Both the position numbers and the translations under genes were made by a program. Of a stretch of 64,000 nt of DNA, positions 16,881 through 24,654 are shown piece by piece (position 1 is the first letter of the stretch; each line of letters opens with the position of its first letter). Source of the stretch: LMUY01 sp964247705 (GTDB taxonomy: Bacteria; Pseudomonadota; Alphaproteobacteria; Acetobacterales; Acetobacteraceae); assembly GCA_964247705.1 (NCBI GenBank), contig CAXTVQ010000008.1, positions 30,127 through 94,126 of the forward strand, read 5' to 3'. The notes below the pieces were generated by a model, which did not search any database, was not told the origin of the DNA, and saw only the letters and a list, made by a program, of their open reading frames with translations.

Positions 16881-17702
16881 ATGAACGCCACGCACGACGC
16901 CGCCCGGCCTGCGCACCGCTACCGCGCGATCTTCATCTCCGACTTCCATCTCGGAACGAAGGATTGCCGCAGCGACTTCCTCGCCGATTTCCTACGCCAG
17001 AGTTCCTGTCAATCGCTCTATCTCGTCGGCGACATCGTCGACGGTTGGCGGCTGCGGAAATCCTGGTATTGGGACGCGTCGCACGACGAGGTCATCCGCC
17101 TCATCCTGGAGAAGGCGCAGTCCGGCACCGCCATCACCTACATCCCTGGCAACCATGACGAGATGTTCCGCGCCTGGCTGCCTATGGGGCTCGAGGTAGC
17201 GGGGGTGAAGTTGCGCCACGAAGCCGAGCACACCACGGCCAACGGCCGCCGCCTGCTGGTCATGCATGGCGACGAGTTCGACAGCGTGGTGCGCTATGCC
17301 AAGTTCCTCGCATTGCTGGGAGACCGGGCGTATACCGCGGCCTTGATCTTGAACCGCTACTTCAACGCGATCCGCCGGCGCCTGGGCCATCCTTACTGGT
17401 CTTTGTCGGCCTGGCTGAAGCGCCGGGTGAAGAACGCCGTGAAGGCGATCGACCGGTTCGAGCACGCCCTGGCCGGCGAGGCGCGGCGGCGTGGATTTGA
17501 TGGCGTGGTGTGCGGCCACATCCACCACGCCGAGATGCGGGAGGTGGGCGGCGTGCTCTACCTGAACGACGGCGACTGGGTGGAAAGCTGCACGGCCTTG
17601 GTGGAGCACGAGGACGGGCGGCTAGAGCTGATTGACTGGGCGGCCGAAAACCGCCTTTCGTTTGCGGCCCCACGGCGCCCGGTGGTGGCCGTTCCTGCCT
17701 GA
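16881..17702 (+). CDS. UDP-2,3-diacylglucosamine diphosphatase-like metallophosphoesterase
   Basis: A 273-residue calcineurin-type phosphatase. Metal ligands are in SDFHLG (Asp21, His23), GDIVDGW (Asp51), GNHDE (Asn91, His92), MHGDEFD and CGHIHHAE. The long helical insert with RRLGHPYWSLSAWLKRRVK separates it from classical LpxH and matches the LpxH-like proteins often paired with glycosyltransferases. The role in lipid A or another pyrophosphate lipid is inferred. ATG 16881 has GGGGGG five bases upstream. It overlaps the following glycosyltransferase by 71 bases. Confidence 0.85.
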   Translation: MNATHDAARPAHRYRAIFISDFHLGTKDCRSDFLADFLRQSSCQSLYLVGDIVDGWRLRKSWYWDASHDEVIRLILEKAQSGTAITYIPGNHDEMFRAWLPMGLEVAGVKLRHEAEHTTANGRRLLVMHGDEFDSVVRYAKFLALLGDRAYTAALILNRYFNAIRRRLGHPYWSLSAWLKRRVKNAVKAIDRFEHALAGEARRRGFDGVVCGHIHHAEMREVGGVLYLNDGDWVESCTALVEHEDGRLELIDWAAENRLSFAAPRRPVVAVPA

Positions 17703-18753
17703 CACCGGTCTGCTCCCGCGCTTCCACGCGCCGCAACGCATCCTCATCATCTCGGACGCCTGGCAGCCGCAAGTGAACGGGGTCGTGCGGACGCTGGTCA
17801 CGCTCGTCGGCGAGTTGACCGCCATTGGCCATACGACGGAGGTGATCGGCCCGGACCGGTTCCGCACCTTGCCGTGCCCAACCTATCCGGACATCCGGCT
17901 CTCCCTGCTGCCGCGGCGCACCCTGGCCCGGATGGTGGACGCGTTCGCGCCCGACGCCCTGCATATCTCCACCGAGGGGCCGCTCGGCATCGCCGCCCGC
18001 GCACTTGCCCTGCGCCGGGGCTGGCGGTTCACGACGGCGTTCCACACACGCTTCCCCGAGTATCTGCACGCCCGCACGCGGGTGCCGACCTCGCTCACTT
18101 ACTTCTGGCTGAAGCGGTTCCATGGCGCCGGGGCGGGGGTCATGGTTGCGACGGAGAGCCTGCGCCAGGAGCTGGCCGGGCGCGGGTTCCGCAACATCCG
18201 CGCATGGTCGCGCGGCGTGGATGTCGCCGCGTTCCGGCCGGAGCCGCGGGAGGACTGGCCGTATCCCCGCCCGATCTTCACCTATGTCGGACGGGTTGCG
18301 GTGGAGAAGAACATCGGTGCGTTCCTGAGCCTCGATCTTCCTGGCACGAAGGTCGTGGTCGGCGACGGTCCGGCGCGGGCTTCGCTGGAGCGGCGCTATC
18401 CGGACGCGCATTTCGTCGGCATGCGGCACGGGGCGCCGTTGTCGGCCGCGTTCGCCGGATCGGACGTGTTCGTGTTCCCGTCGTTGACCGACACGTTTGG
18501 ACTCGTGCTGCTGGAGAGCCTGGCTTGCGGCACCCCGGTCGCGGCCTTCCCGGTCACCGGACCGCGGGACGTCCTGCAGGAGGGGGGACCCGGCGTTGGC
18601 GCGACCGACACCGACCTCCGAGCAGCCGCGTTGCGTGCGCTGGCGAATAAGGACCGGGTAGCATGCCGCGTGCATGCCGACCGTTTCTCGTGGCGGGCTT
18701 GCGCGGAGTCGTTCGTAGATAACCTGGTGCCGGTGATACAGCCGGTCGGTTGA
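17632..18753 (+). CDS. GT4-family glycosyltransferase (MgtA/SQD2-like)
   Basis: A 373-residue group 1 glycosyltransferase: RILIISDAWQPQVNGVVRT at the acceptor side, HISTEGPLGIAAR, and the donor-side motif FPSLTDTFGLVLLESLACG with the E-x7-E pair. The closest recognisable group is alpha-mannosyl / sulfoquinovosyl-type lipid glycosyltransferases. The start is uncertain: TTG 17632 and TTG 17662 are the only candidates before the conserved core, and both lie inside the phosphatase gene, so the pair is tightly coupled. The two probably act on the same membrane lipid or envelope pathway (inference). Confidence 0.87.
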   Translation: MTGRPKTAFRLRPHGARWWPFLPDTGLLPRFHAPQRILIISDAWQPQVNGVVRTLVTLVGELTAIGHTTEVIGPDRFRTLPCPTYPDIRLSLLPRRTLARMVDAFAPDALHISTEGPLGIAARALALRRGWRFTTAFHTRFPEYLHARTRVPTSLTYFWLKRFHGAGAGVMVATESLRQELAGRGFRNIRAWSRGVDVAAFRPEPREDWPYPRPIFTYVGRVAVEKNIGAFLSLDLPGTKVVVGDGPARASLERRYPDAHFVGMRHGAPLSAAFAGSDVFVFPSLTDTFGLVLLESLACGTPVAAFPVTGPRDVLQEGGPGVGATDTDLRAAALRALANKDRVACRVHADRFSWRACAESFVDNLVPVIQPVG

Positions 18754-18788
18754 GTTTGGAGGGTCGATGGCCGAGCGGAACAGGCCTG

Positions 18789-19673
18789 CTAGGCCGCGAG
18801 CACCCGCCCAGCCACGGCGTCCAGCTTTCCCATCAGCGCCGGGTCACGCGCTGCTGGCGGCGTCACGATGGCGTAGCTGAGCGCCCGGTCGCACCCGGCG
18901 GGACAAGGCCCACGCGGCGCACCCAACACCGGCACGACCGACCGGACCAGGGCCCGGGCGTTGTCCGCGTTCATCGCCAGCACTTTGACGATCTGATCAA
19001 CCGTCACGTGGTCATGGTCCGGATGCCAGCAGTCATAGTCCGTCACCATCGCGACCGTCGCGTAGCAAAGCTCTGCCTCCCGGGCGAGCTTGGCCTCCGG
19101 CATGTTCGTCATGCCGATCACGCTGCAACCCCAGCTCCGGTAGAGGTTGCTCTCGGCCAAAGTCGAGAATTGCGGCCCCTCCATCACCAGGTAGCTGCCG
19201 CCGCGGCTGACCGGCAGCCCGAGGCCACGTGCCGAGGCCTCCAGCGCGTTCCCCAACCGCGGGCACACAGGGTGCGCGACACTGACATGAGCCACGCAGC
19301 CGTCGCCGAAGAAGCTTTTCTCGCGGGCGAAGCTACGGTCGATGAACTGGTCAACGATCACGAAGTGACCCGGCGGATACTCTTCCCTGAGACTACCGAC
19401 GGCTGAAAGCGACAGCACGTCCGTCACCCCGGACCGCTTCAACGCGTCGATGTTGGCACGGTAGTTCAGGTGGCTCGGTGACAGCCGGTGGCCGCGGCCA
19501 TGCCTCGGCAGGAACACGCAGCGCACATCCCCCAGCCGGCCGAACAGGAGATGGTCGGACGGCTCGCCCCACGGGGTCGGGACGTGCCGCCATTCCTTGT
19601 CTTCCAGCCCGTCGATGTCATAGAGACCCGACCCGCCGATGATCCCGATCACCGGCTGGACCGTCTCGGACAC
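18789..19673 (-). CDS. mtnP: S-methyl-5'-thioadenosine phosphorylase
   Basis: Phosphorolyses methylthioadenosine to adenine and 5-methylthioribose-1-phosphate in methionine salvage. 294 residues, with IIGGSGLYDIDGLED, the phosphate-binding RHGRGHRLSPSHLNYRANI, and MEGPQFSTLAES followed by IGMTNMPEAKLARE. The GTG start is one base after the TAG of petC, so it is the fourth gene of the bc1 operon; I believe this order recurs in related alphaproteobacteria. Its stop is 35 bases from the convergent glycosyltransferase stop. Confidence 0.95.
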   Translation of the reverse strand: MSETVQPVIGIIGGSGLYDIDGLEDKEWRHVPTPWGEPSDHLLFGRLGDVRCVFLPRHGRGHRLSPSHLNYRANIDALKRSGVTDVLSLSAVGSLREEYPPGHFVIVDQFIDRSFAREKSFFGDGCVAHVSVAHPVCPRLGNALEASARGLGLPVSRGGSYLVMEGPQFSTLAESNLYRSWGCSVIGMTNMPEAKLAREAELCYATVAMVTDYDCWHPDHDHVTVDQIVKVLAMNADNARALVRSVVPVLGAPRGPCPAGCDRALSYAIVTPPAARDPALMGKLDAVAGRVLAA

Positions 19674-19674
19674 G

Positions 19675-20436
19675 CTAGTGGAGATCGGCCCAGACCTTGC
19701 GCTTCACCGCGTAGGTCACGACCGTCATACCCGCGAGGAACAGGACGATCTTCACGCCCATCCGCTTGCGCTGTTCCATCTCCGGGTTGGACATGTAGGT
19801 CAGGAACGTCGTCACGTCCTTGGACATCTGCTCCACCGTGGCCGGTGTGCCGTCGGAGTAGTCCACGGCGCCGTCGTGCAACGGCTGCGCCATGGCGATC
19901 TGCCGGCCCGGGAAGTAGATGTTGTAGTTCATGCCGTCGCCCATCTTCATGTCGGACGGCGGGTCCCGGTAGCCATTGAGCAGAGCGTAGATGTAGGTGG
20001 CGCCGCCCTCGCGCGCCTTCTCGATCAGCGAGTGGTCCGGCGGCAACGCACCGTTGTTGGCCGCACGAGCCGCCGTGTCGCTCGGGAACGGCGAACGGAA
20101 GTGGTCGGACGGCAGCGCCGGCCGCATTGTTGCATCGCCCGACTCGTTTGGCGGACCGGGAACCTGGATGCCGGCGGCGAACGCCTTGACCTGGTCCGCG
20201 GTCAGTCCGATCCCCTCGAGGTTGCGGTAATACGCTTCCTTCATCGAGTGGCAGTTGGAACAAACGCCTTGCCAGACTTGCAGGCCGCGTTGCTCTGCCG
20301 CACGGTCGAAGGTGCCGAACGGGCCGCCGAACGTCCAATTGACGTTGGGCAGCGGCGCCGGCTCCGTATCGGGTGCCGCAAGCGCCAGGCCCGGCAGCGC
20401 GATGCCGACCGCCAGTATGTAAGCCGCGAGACGCAT
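19675..20436 (-). CDS. petC: Cytochrome c1 of the bc1 complex
   Basis: Haem-bearing subunit of ubiquinol-cytochrome c reductase, 253 residues. Seen: a signal peptide (ILAVGIALPGLALA), the haem c site VCSNCHS, the axial-ligand region YNIYFPGRQIAMAQPL with its Met, and a C-terminal membrane anchor (VLFLAGMTVVTYAVKRKVW). The ATG shares its A with the stop of petB (TGATG). Confidence 0.96.
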   Translation of the reverse strand: MRLAAYILAVGIALPGLALAAPDTEPAPLPNVNWTFGGPFGTFDRAAEQRGLQVWQGVCSNCHSMKEAYYRNLEGIGLTADQVKAFAAGIQVPGPPNESGDATMRPALPSDHFRSPFPSDTAARAANNGALPPDHSLIEKAREGGATYIYALLNGYRDPPSDMKMGDGMNYNIYFPGRQIAMAQPLHDGAVDYSDGTPATVEQMSKDVTTFLTYMSNPEMEQRKRMGVKIVLFLAGMTVVTYAVKRKVWADLH

Positions 20437-21728
20437 CACGACTTCTCCATCGGCTTGGCGGTCGCACCCTGCGGCAACGGGCCACCACCGCCGGGTCCGC
20501 GCGGCTGGCTCTTGGCTAGCACGGGGCGGCTGATGCTCTCGGGCAGCGGCAGCGTCCGCTCGATCTTGCCCAGCACCGGCAGCAGGACGAGGAAGTGCAG
20601 GAAGTAGTAGGCGGTCGCTACCCGGCCCAGCACGACCCAGATCCCTTCCGGACGGTGCCCGCCGACGAAGCCCAGCACGAACACGGCCACGACCAGCACG
20701 AGGATGAGCTGGCGATAGATCGGGCGGAACCGCGCCGAACGCACCGGGGAGGTGTCCAGCCAGGGCAGCACGAACAGCACCGCGATCGACCCGAACATCA
20801 GCATCACGCCGCCGAGCTTGTTCGGCACCGAGCGGAGGATGGCGTAGAACGGCAGGAAGTACCATTCCGGGACGATTTCGGACGGCGTCACCAGCGGGTT
20901 CGCCGGAATGTAGTTGTCCGAGTGGCCCCAGTAGTTCGGCACGAAGAACACGAAGATCGCGAACACGAGCAGGTAGACGCACATGCCTACGCTGTCCTTG
21001 ATCGTGTAGTACGGGTGGAATGGGATGGTGTCCTGCGGGGTCTTCACGTCGATGCCCAGCGGATTGTTGGACCCGGTGATGTGCAGCGCCACGATGTGGA
21101 GGAACACTACGCCCGTGATCATGAACGGCATCAGGTAGTGCAGCGCGAAGAAGCGGTTCAGCGTCGGGTTATCGACCGAGAACCCGCCCCATAGCCAGGT
21201 CACGATGCTATCGCCCACCACGGGTATGGCGGAGAACAGGTTGGTGATGACCGTCGCACCCCAATAGCTCATCTGGCCCCAGGGCAGCACGTAGCCCATG
21301 AACGCGGTCGCCATCATGAGCAGCAGGATCACGACGCCCAGCATGAACAGCAGCTCACGCGGCGCCTTGTAGGACCCGTAGTACAGCGCCCGGAAGATGT
21401 GCACGTAGACGACGATGAAGAACATCGTGGCGCCATTGGAGTGCACGTAGCGCAGCAGCCAGCCGTAGTTCACGTCCCGCATGATGCGCTCGACGCTGTC
21501 GAAGGCGAGCGAGGTATGCGCCGTGTAGTTCATGGCCAGGAAGACGCCCGTGGCGATCATGATCGCCAGGTTGATCATGGCCAGCGCGCCGAAGTTCCAG
21601 AAGTAATTGAAGTTCTTCGGGGTCGGGAAGGTACCGTATTCCTTCTGCATCAGCGTCAGGATCGGCATGCGGGTATCGATCCAGTTAAGGACCGGGTTCT
21701 TGATCTCGCTTTTGAATAGTCCGGCCAT
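20436..21728 (-). CDS. petB: Cytochrome b of the bc1 complex
   Basis: Integral membrane quinol-oxidising subunit, 430 residues and about eight membrane helices. It has the haem-ligand histidines in YVHSNGATMFF and VHIFRALYYG, the Qo-site segment GYVLPWGQMSYWGATVITN, and the PEWYFLPFYAILRS motif (PEWY). A C-terminal Gly/Pro-rich extension of about 25 residues follows the last helix. Central gene of petABC. Confidence 0.97.
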   Translation of the reverse strand: MAGLFKSEIKNPVLNWIDTRMPILTLMQKEYGTFPTPKNFNYFWNFGALAMINLAIMIATGVFLAMNYTAHTSLAFDSVERIMRDVNYGWLLRYVHSNGATMFFIVVYVHIFRALYYGSYKAPRELLFMLGVVILLLMMATAFMGYVLPWGQMSYWGATVITNLFSAIPVVGDSIVTWLWGGFSVDNPTLNRFFALHYLMPFMITGVVFLHIVALHITGSNNPLGIDVKTPQDTIPFHPYYTIKDSVGMCVYLLVFAIFVFFVPNYWGHSDNYIPANPLVTPSEIVPEWYFLPFYAILRSVPNKLGGVMLMFGSIAVLFVLPWLDTSPVRSARFRPIYRQLILVLVVAVFVLGFVGGHRPEGIWVVLGRVATAYYFLHFLVLLPVLGKIERTLPLPESISRPVLAKSQPRGPGGGGPLPQGATAKPMEKS

Positions 21729-21739
21729 ATTGGGGCTCC

Positions 21740-22315
21740 TCAGCCGATCTTGATCTTGGTGTCGGTCTCGAAAGCGTAGGGCGGCAGGTTCAGGTTGGCC
21801 GGCGCCGGTCCGTGGCGGACGCGGCCCGACACGTCATACTGGCTGCCGTGGCAGGGGCAGAACCAGCCACCCCACTCGCCGCGCGGGTCCGTCGGCTTGT
21901 TGCCCAGCGGCACGCAGCCGAGATGGGTGCAGATGCCGATCAGGACGATCCACTGGGCGTGGCCTTCCTTGATGCGGGATTGGTCGGTCGCCGGCTCGAT
22001 CAACTGGTTCAGCGGGACCGCCTCGACCGTCTTGATCTCCTCCGGCGTACGGTGGCGCACGAAGATCGGCTTGCCGCGCCAGACGGCCGTGATCCCCATG
22101 CCCTCGGTGATGGACGAGATGTCGATCTCCACGGCGGCAAGGGCCAGCACGTCGCTGGCCGGGTTCATGCTGTCGATCAGCGGCCACACGATCGCGCCGA
22201 CGCCGATCGCGGCACCCGCCGTCGCCACGAGCTTGAGGAAGTCCCGCTTGGTGCCCTTCGGTCCGCCATGTCCTACGGCGGGGGCGGCGAAGCCATCGGG
22301 ATGCGTCGTGGACAT
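21740..22315 (-). CDS. petA: Rieske iron-sulfur subunit of the bc1 complex
   Basis: The 2Fe-2S subunit, 191 residues. An N-terminal Tat-like signal anchor (KGTKRDFLKLVATAGAAIG) precedes the cluster motifs CTHLGCVP and CPCHGSQYD. First gene of the petABC-mtnP operon; ATG at 22315. It diverges from hemF with 97 bases between starts, which must hold both promoters. Confidence 0.97.
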   Translation of the reverse strand: MSTTHPDGFAAPAVGHGGPKGTKRDFLKLVATAGAAIGVGAIVWPLIDSMNPASDVLALAAVEIDISSITEGMGITAVWRGKPIFVRHRTPEEIKTVEAVPLNQLIEPATDQSRIKEGHAQWIVLIGICTHLGCVPLGNKPTDPRGEWGGWFCPCHGSQYDVSGRVRHGPAPANLNLPPYAFETDTKIKIG

Positions 22316-22412
22316 GGTAGGAACCCTTCTCAAGCGCGGCGGCGCATGTTCTAGGGGACAGGCCTCGACCCTGCAACACACGCCGCGGTCACTCACCTTG
22401 GAACTTTTCCCA

Positions 22413-23285
22413 ATGTTGCAATCCTCTGGTCACGCCGGCCTCCGCCAGTCCGCCACCGAGTGGTTCGCGGCCTTGCGGGACCGGCTCTGCGCGGCGTTCG
22501 AGGCCATCGAGGACGAGGGCGGCGTGCTGGCTGGCAGCCGCCCGCCGGGCCGGTTCGACCGCACCCCTTGGCAGCGGCCGGGGTTGGAGGGCGGCGGCAC
22601 GATCGGGCTGATGCATGGCCGGGTGTTCGAGAAGGTGGGGGTGAACGTGTCCACCGTCTCCGGTGAATTCAGTCCGGAGCTGCGCGCGACGATGCCGGGT
22701 GCGGACGCGGACCCGCGGTTCTGGGCTGGCGGGATCAGCCTGGTGGCCCACCCCCAGAGCCCGCACGTCCCGGCCGCGCACATGAACACCCGCATGATCG
22801 TCACCACGCGCGGCTGGTTCGGCGGCGGCGGCGACATCACCCCGATGCGGCCCGAGAGCGAGGCGGCGCAGCAGGACGCGGCCAGTTTCCACGCCGGGTT
22901 CAAGGACGCTTGCGACCGGCACGACCCGGCGTACTACCCCGAGTTCAAGGCGTGGTGCGACCGCTACTTCTTCCTGCCGCACCGTGGCGAGCCGCGGGGG
23001 CTGGGCGGCATCTTCTACGATCATCTGGACCGCAAGGGCGCCGCCGACGATTTCGCCTTCACCCGCGATGTCGGGCTGGCCTTCCTGGAGACGTATCCGG
23101 CCATCGTCCGCCGCCGCATGGGCAGCGTGTGGACGGAGGAGGACCGCCATCACCAACTCGTTCGCCGCGGCCGCTACGTGGAGTTCAACCTGCTGCATGA
23201 CCGCGGCACGCTGTTCGGGCTCAAGACCGGGGGTAACGTCGAGGCCATCCTGATGAGCATGCCGCCCGAGGTGCGCTGGCCATAG
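22413..23285 (+). CDS. hemF: Oxygen-dependent coproporphyrinogen-III oxidase
   Basis: Converts coproporphyrinogen III to protoporphyrinogen IX with O2 in haem synthesis. 290 residues with the conserved VSTVSGEFSPELR, PHVPAAHMNTRMI, GGGGDITPM and EFNLLHDRGTLFGLKTGG segments. The open frame extends far upstream through the Rieske gene, but family similarity begins at ATG 22413. The pairing with the bc1 operon fits an aerobic respiratory lifestyle. Confidence 0.95.
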   Translation: MLQSSGHAGLRQSATEWFAALRDRLCAAFEAIEDEGGVLAGSRPPGRFDRTPWQRPGLEGGGTIGLMHGRVFEKVGVNVSTVSGEFSPELRATMPGADADPRFWAGGISLVAHPQSPHVPAAHMNTRMIVTTRGWFGGGGDITPMRPESEAAQQDAASFHAGFKDACDRHDPAYYPEFKAWCDRYFFLPHRGEPRGLGGIFYDHLDRKGAADDFAFTRDVGLAFLETYPAIVRRRMGSVWTEEDRHHQLVRRGRYVEFNLLHDRGTLFGLKTGGNVEAILMSMPPEVRWP

Positions 23286-23334
23286 ACGCGGTTTTGCTGT
23301 CTCGTTCGCTTATCCGTACGAAGGAGTGAGACCG

Positions 23335-23844
23335 ATGCGACTGCGCGTGATCGCCATGCTGGCCTGGATGCTGGCCCTGCCCACCTTCGCGTTCGCCCAA
23401 ACGCCTGCCGTGAGCGGCCGGCCAACCACGCATCAGAGCGCGCCGGTCCATGCGGGCACGCAAGCTGCCCAACCGGCCGGCCCGGTGCTGATCGACGTGA
23501 ACTCGGCCGATGAGACGACGCTCGACAGCCTCCCCGGTGTCGGCCCGGTGCGCGCCAAGGCGATCGTGGCCAACCGGCCTTACAGCGAGAAGCAGGAGCT
23601 GGTCACCAAGAAGGCGGTGCCGGCCAACGTGCTGGCGCAGATCGAGGATAAGATCGCGCTGGTGAACGTGAACACGGCGACGGCGGCGATGATGGCCAAG
23701 ATCCTGCCCAATGTCGGCCCGGTGCGGGCGCAGCAGATCGTGGACAAGCGTCCGTACGCCACGTCGCAGGACCTGGTGAGCAAGGGCGCGCTGACCTCGG
23801 GCGTGTTCAACGGGCTGCAGAACCTCGTGACCGTCGGGAAGTAG
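23335..23844 (+). CDS. Exported ComEA-like helix-hairpin-helix protein
   Basis: A 169-residue protein with a signal peptide (WMLALPTFAFAQ) and two tandem HhH DNA-binding units: VDVNSADETTLDSL-like IDVNSADETTLDSLPGVGP, then VNVNTATAAMMAKILPNVGP. ComEA proteins bind incoming DNA in the periplasm; whether this one does is inferred. ATG 23335 is eight bases after AAGGAG. Confidence 0.82.
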   Translation: MRLRVIAMLAWMLALPTFAFAQTPAVSGRPTTHQSAPVHAGTQAAQPAGPVLIDVNSADETTLDSLPGVGPVRAKAIVANRPYSEKQELVTKKAVPANVLAQIEDKIALVNVNTATAAMMAKILPNVGPVRAQQIVDKRPYATSQDLVSKGALTSGVFNGLQNLVTVGK

Positions 23845-23847
23845 AGG

Positions 23848-24315
23848 CTGAGGATCGACCGGGCTGGGCTGCTCGCGCTCAACAACGCCCATGCCGCCGA
23901 GACATCATACCTGACGCCCGAGCGGCTGGACGTCTTGCTGGCGGTTGCCTTCCAGGTGGGCGTGGTGGACGAGGGACGGACGGCGTTCCTGATCGCGATG
24001 GACGCGGCGTCGGCCTATGACGGCGTCAACTACCGCTGGTTCCGGGCGCGGTGGGAGCGGTTCAGCTATGTGGACCGGGTGGTGACCATCCCGGCTGCGC
24101 GTGGCCGTGGGGTGGCGCGGGGACTGTACGAGGCGTTGTTCGCTGCCTCACGCCGGGCTGGGCACACGCGGGTCGGGTGCGAGGTGAACCTAGTGCCGCC
24201 CAACCCGGCCTCGGACGCGTTCCACGCCTCGCTCGGGTTCAGCGAGACCGGCCGGGGCGCGTTCGGGGAGGGGCGGGTCGTACGTTATCTCGAGCGGCGG
24301 CTGGTTGATGGTTGA
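23848..24315 (+). CDS. GNAT-family acetyltransferase with non-canonical start
   Basis: About 155 residues. The acetyl-CoA site is VVTIPAARGRGVARGLYEAL, and the C-terminal PPNPASDAFHASLGFSETG segment is typical of this GNAT group. Family-like sequence (LLALNNAHAAETSYLTPERL) extends upstream of the first TTG (23935) to the stop of the HhH gene, with no ATG, GTG or TTG in it. I therefore place the start near CTG 23848 (an ATC at 23854 follows AGGCTGAGG). Translation is probably coupled to the HhH gene. Acyl acceptor unknown. Confidence 0.7.
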   Translation: MRIDRAGLLALNNAHAAETSYLTPERLDVLLAVAFQVGVVDEGRTAFLIAMDAASAYDGVNYRWFRARWERFSYVDRVVTIPAARGRGVARGLYEALFAASRRAGHTRVGCEVNLVPPNPASDAFHASLGFSETGRGAFGEGRVVRYLERRLVDG

Positions 24316-24363
24316 GGGCTGCGGGCCATGTGCTCGGGCTGGGATCGAGCGGAGCGCTGCGTG

Positions 24364-24507
24364 ATGATCAGGTTGTTGCCGAAGCCGGGTCTGTTGACCG
24401 GAGTGGTCGTTGCCGTGTCCGTGGTGAGCGGGGTTGCCTTCGGTGCGGCCGCCATGTCCGCCGCGCTGGCGGTGCGGTTGGCGGTGCGCGGGATGACCCG
24501 GCGGTGA
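24364..24507 (+). CDS. Small membrane protein (47 aa), unknown
   Basis: Encodes one hydrophobic segment (LLTGVVVAVSVVSGVAFGAA) after a basic start MIRLLPKPG, ending LAVRGMTRR, so the topology is basic at both ends. Codon third positions are GC-rich like real genes here. Its TGA overlaps the GTG of the next small gene (GTGA). No family recognised. Confidence 0.45.
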   Translation: MIRLLPKPGLLTGVVVAVSVVSGVAFGAAAMSAALAVRLAVRGMTRR

Positions 24508-24641
24508 TCGGCCTGCTGTATCTGCCGGTGCTGGCGATGATCCACTTCACGTCGGGTGCCGCGCTGGGCGGGATGGCGGCGCTGTCGGCCAAGGCGGTGT
24601 GCGACATGCGGCGGGAGGACCGGGCTAAGCGGGCGCGGTAG
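24504..24641 (+). CDS. Small membrane protein (45 aa), unknown
   Basis: GTG start inside the stop of the previous small gene. Sequence runs IGLLYLPVLAMIHFTSGAAL, then GGMAALSAKAVCDMRREDRA, with a short hydrophobic N-terminal half and a charged, basic C-terminus. Unknown family; supported by the tight overlap and codon bias only. Confidence 0.42.
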   Translation: MIGLLYLPVLAMIHFTSGAALGGMAALSAKAVCDMRREDRAKRAR

Positions 24642-24654
24642 TCCGGGGAGCCTA

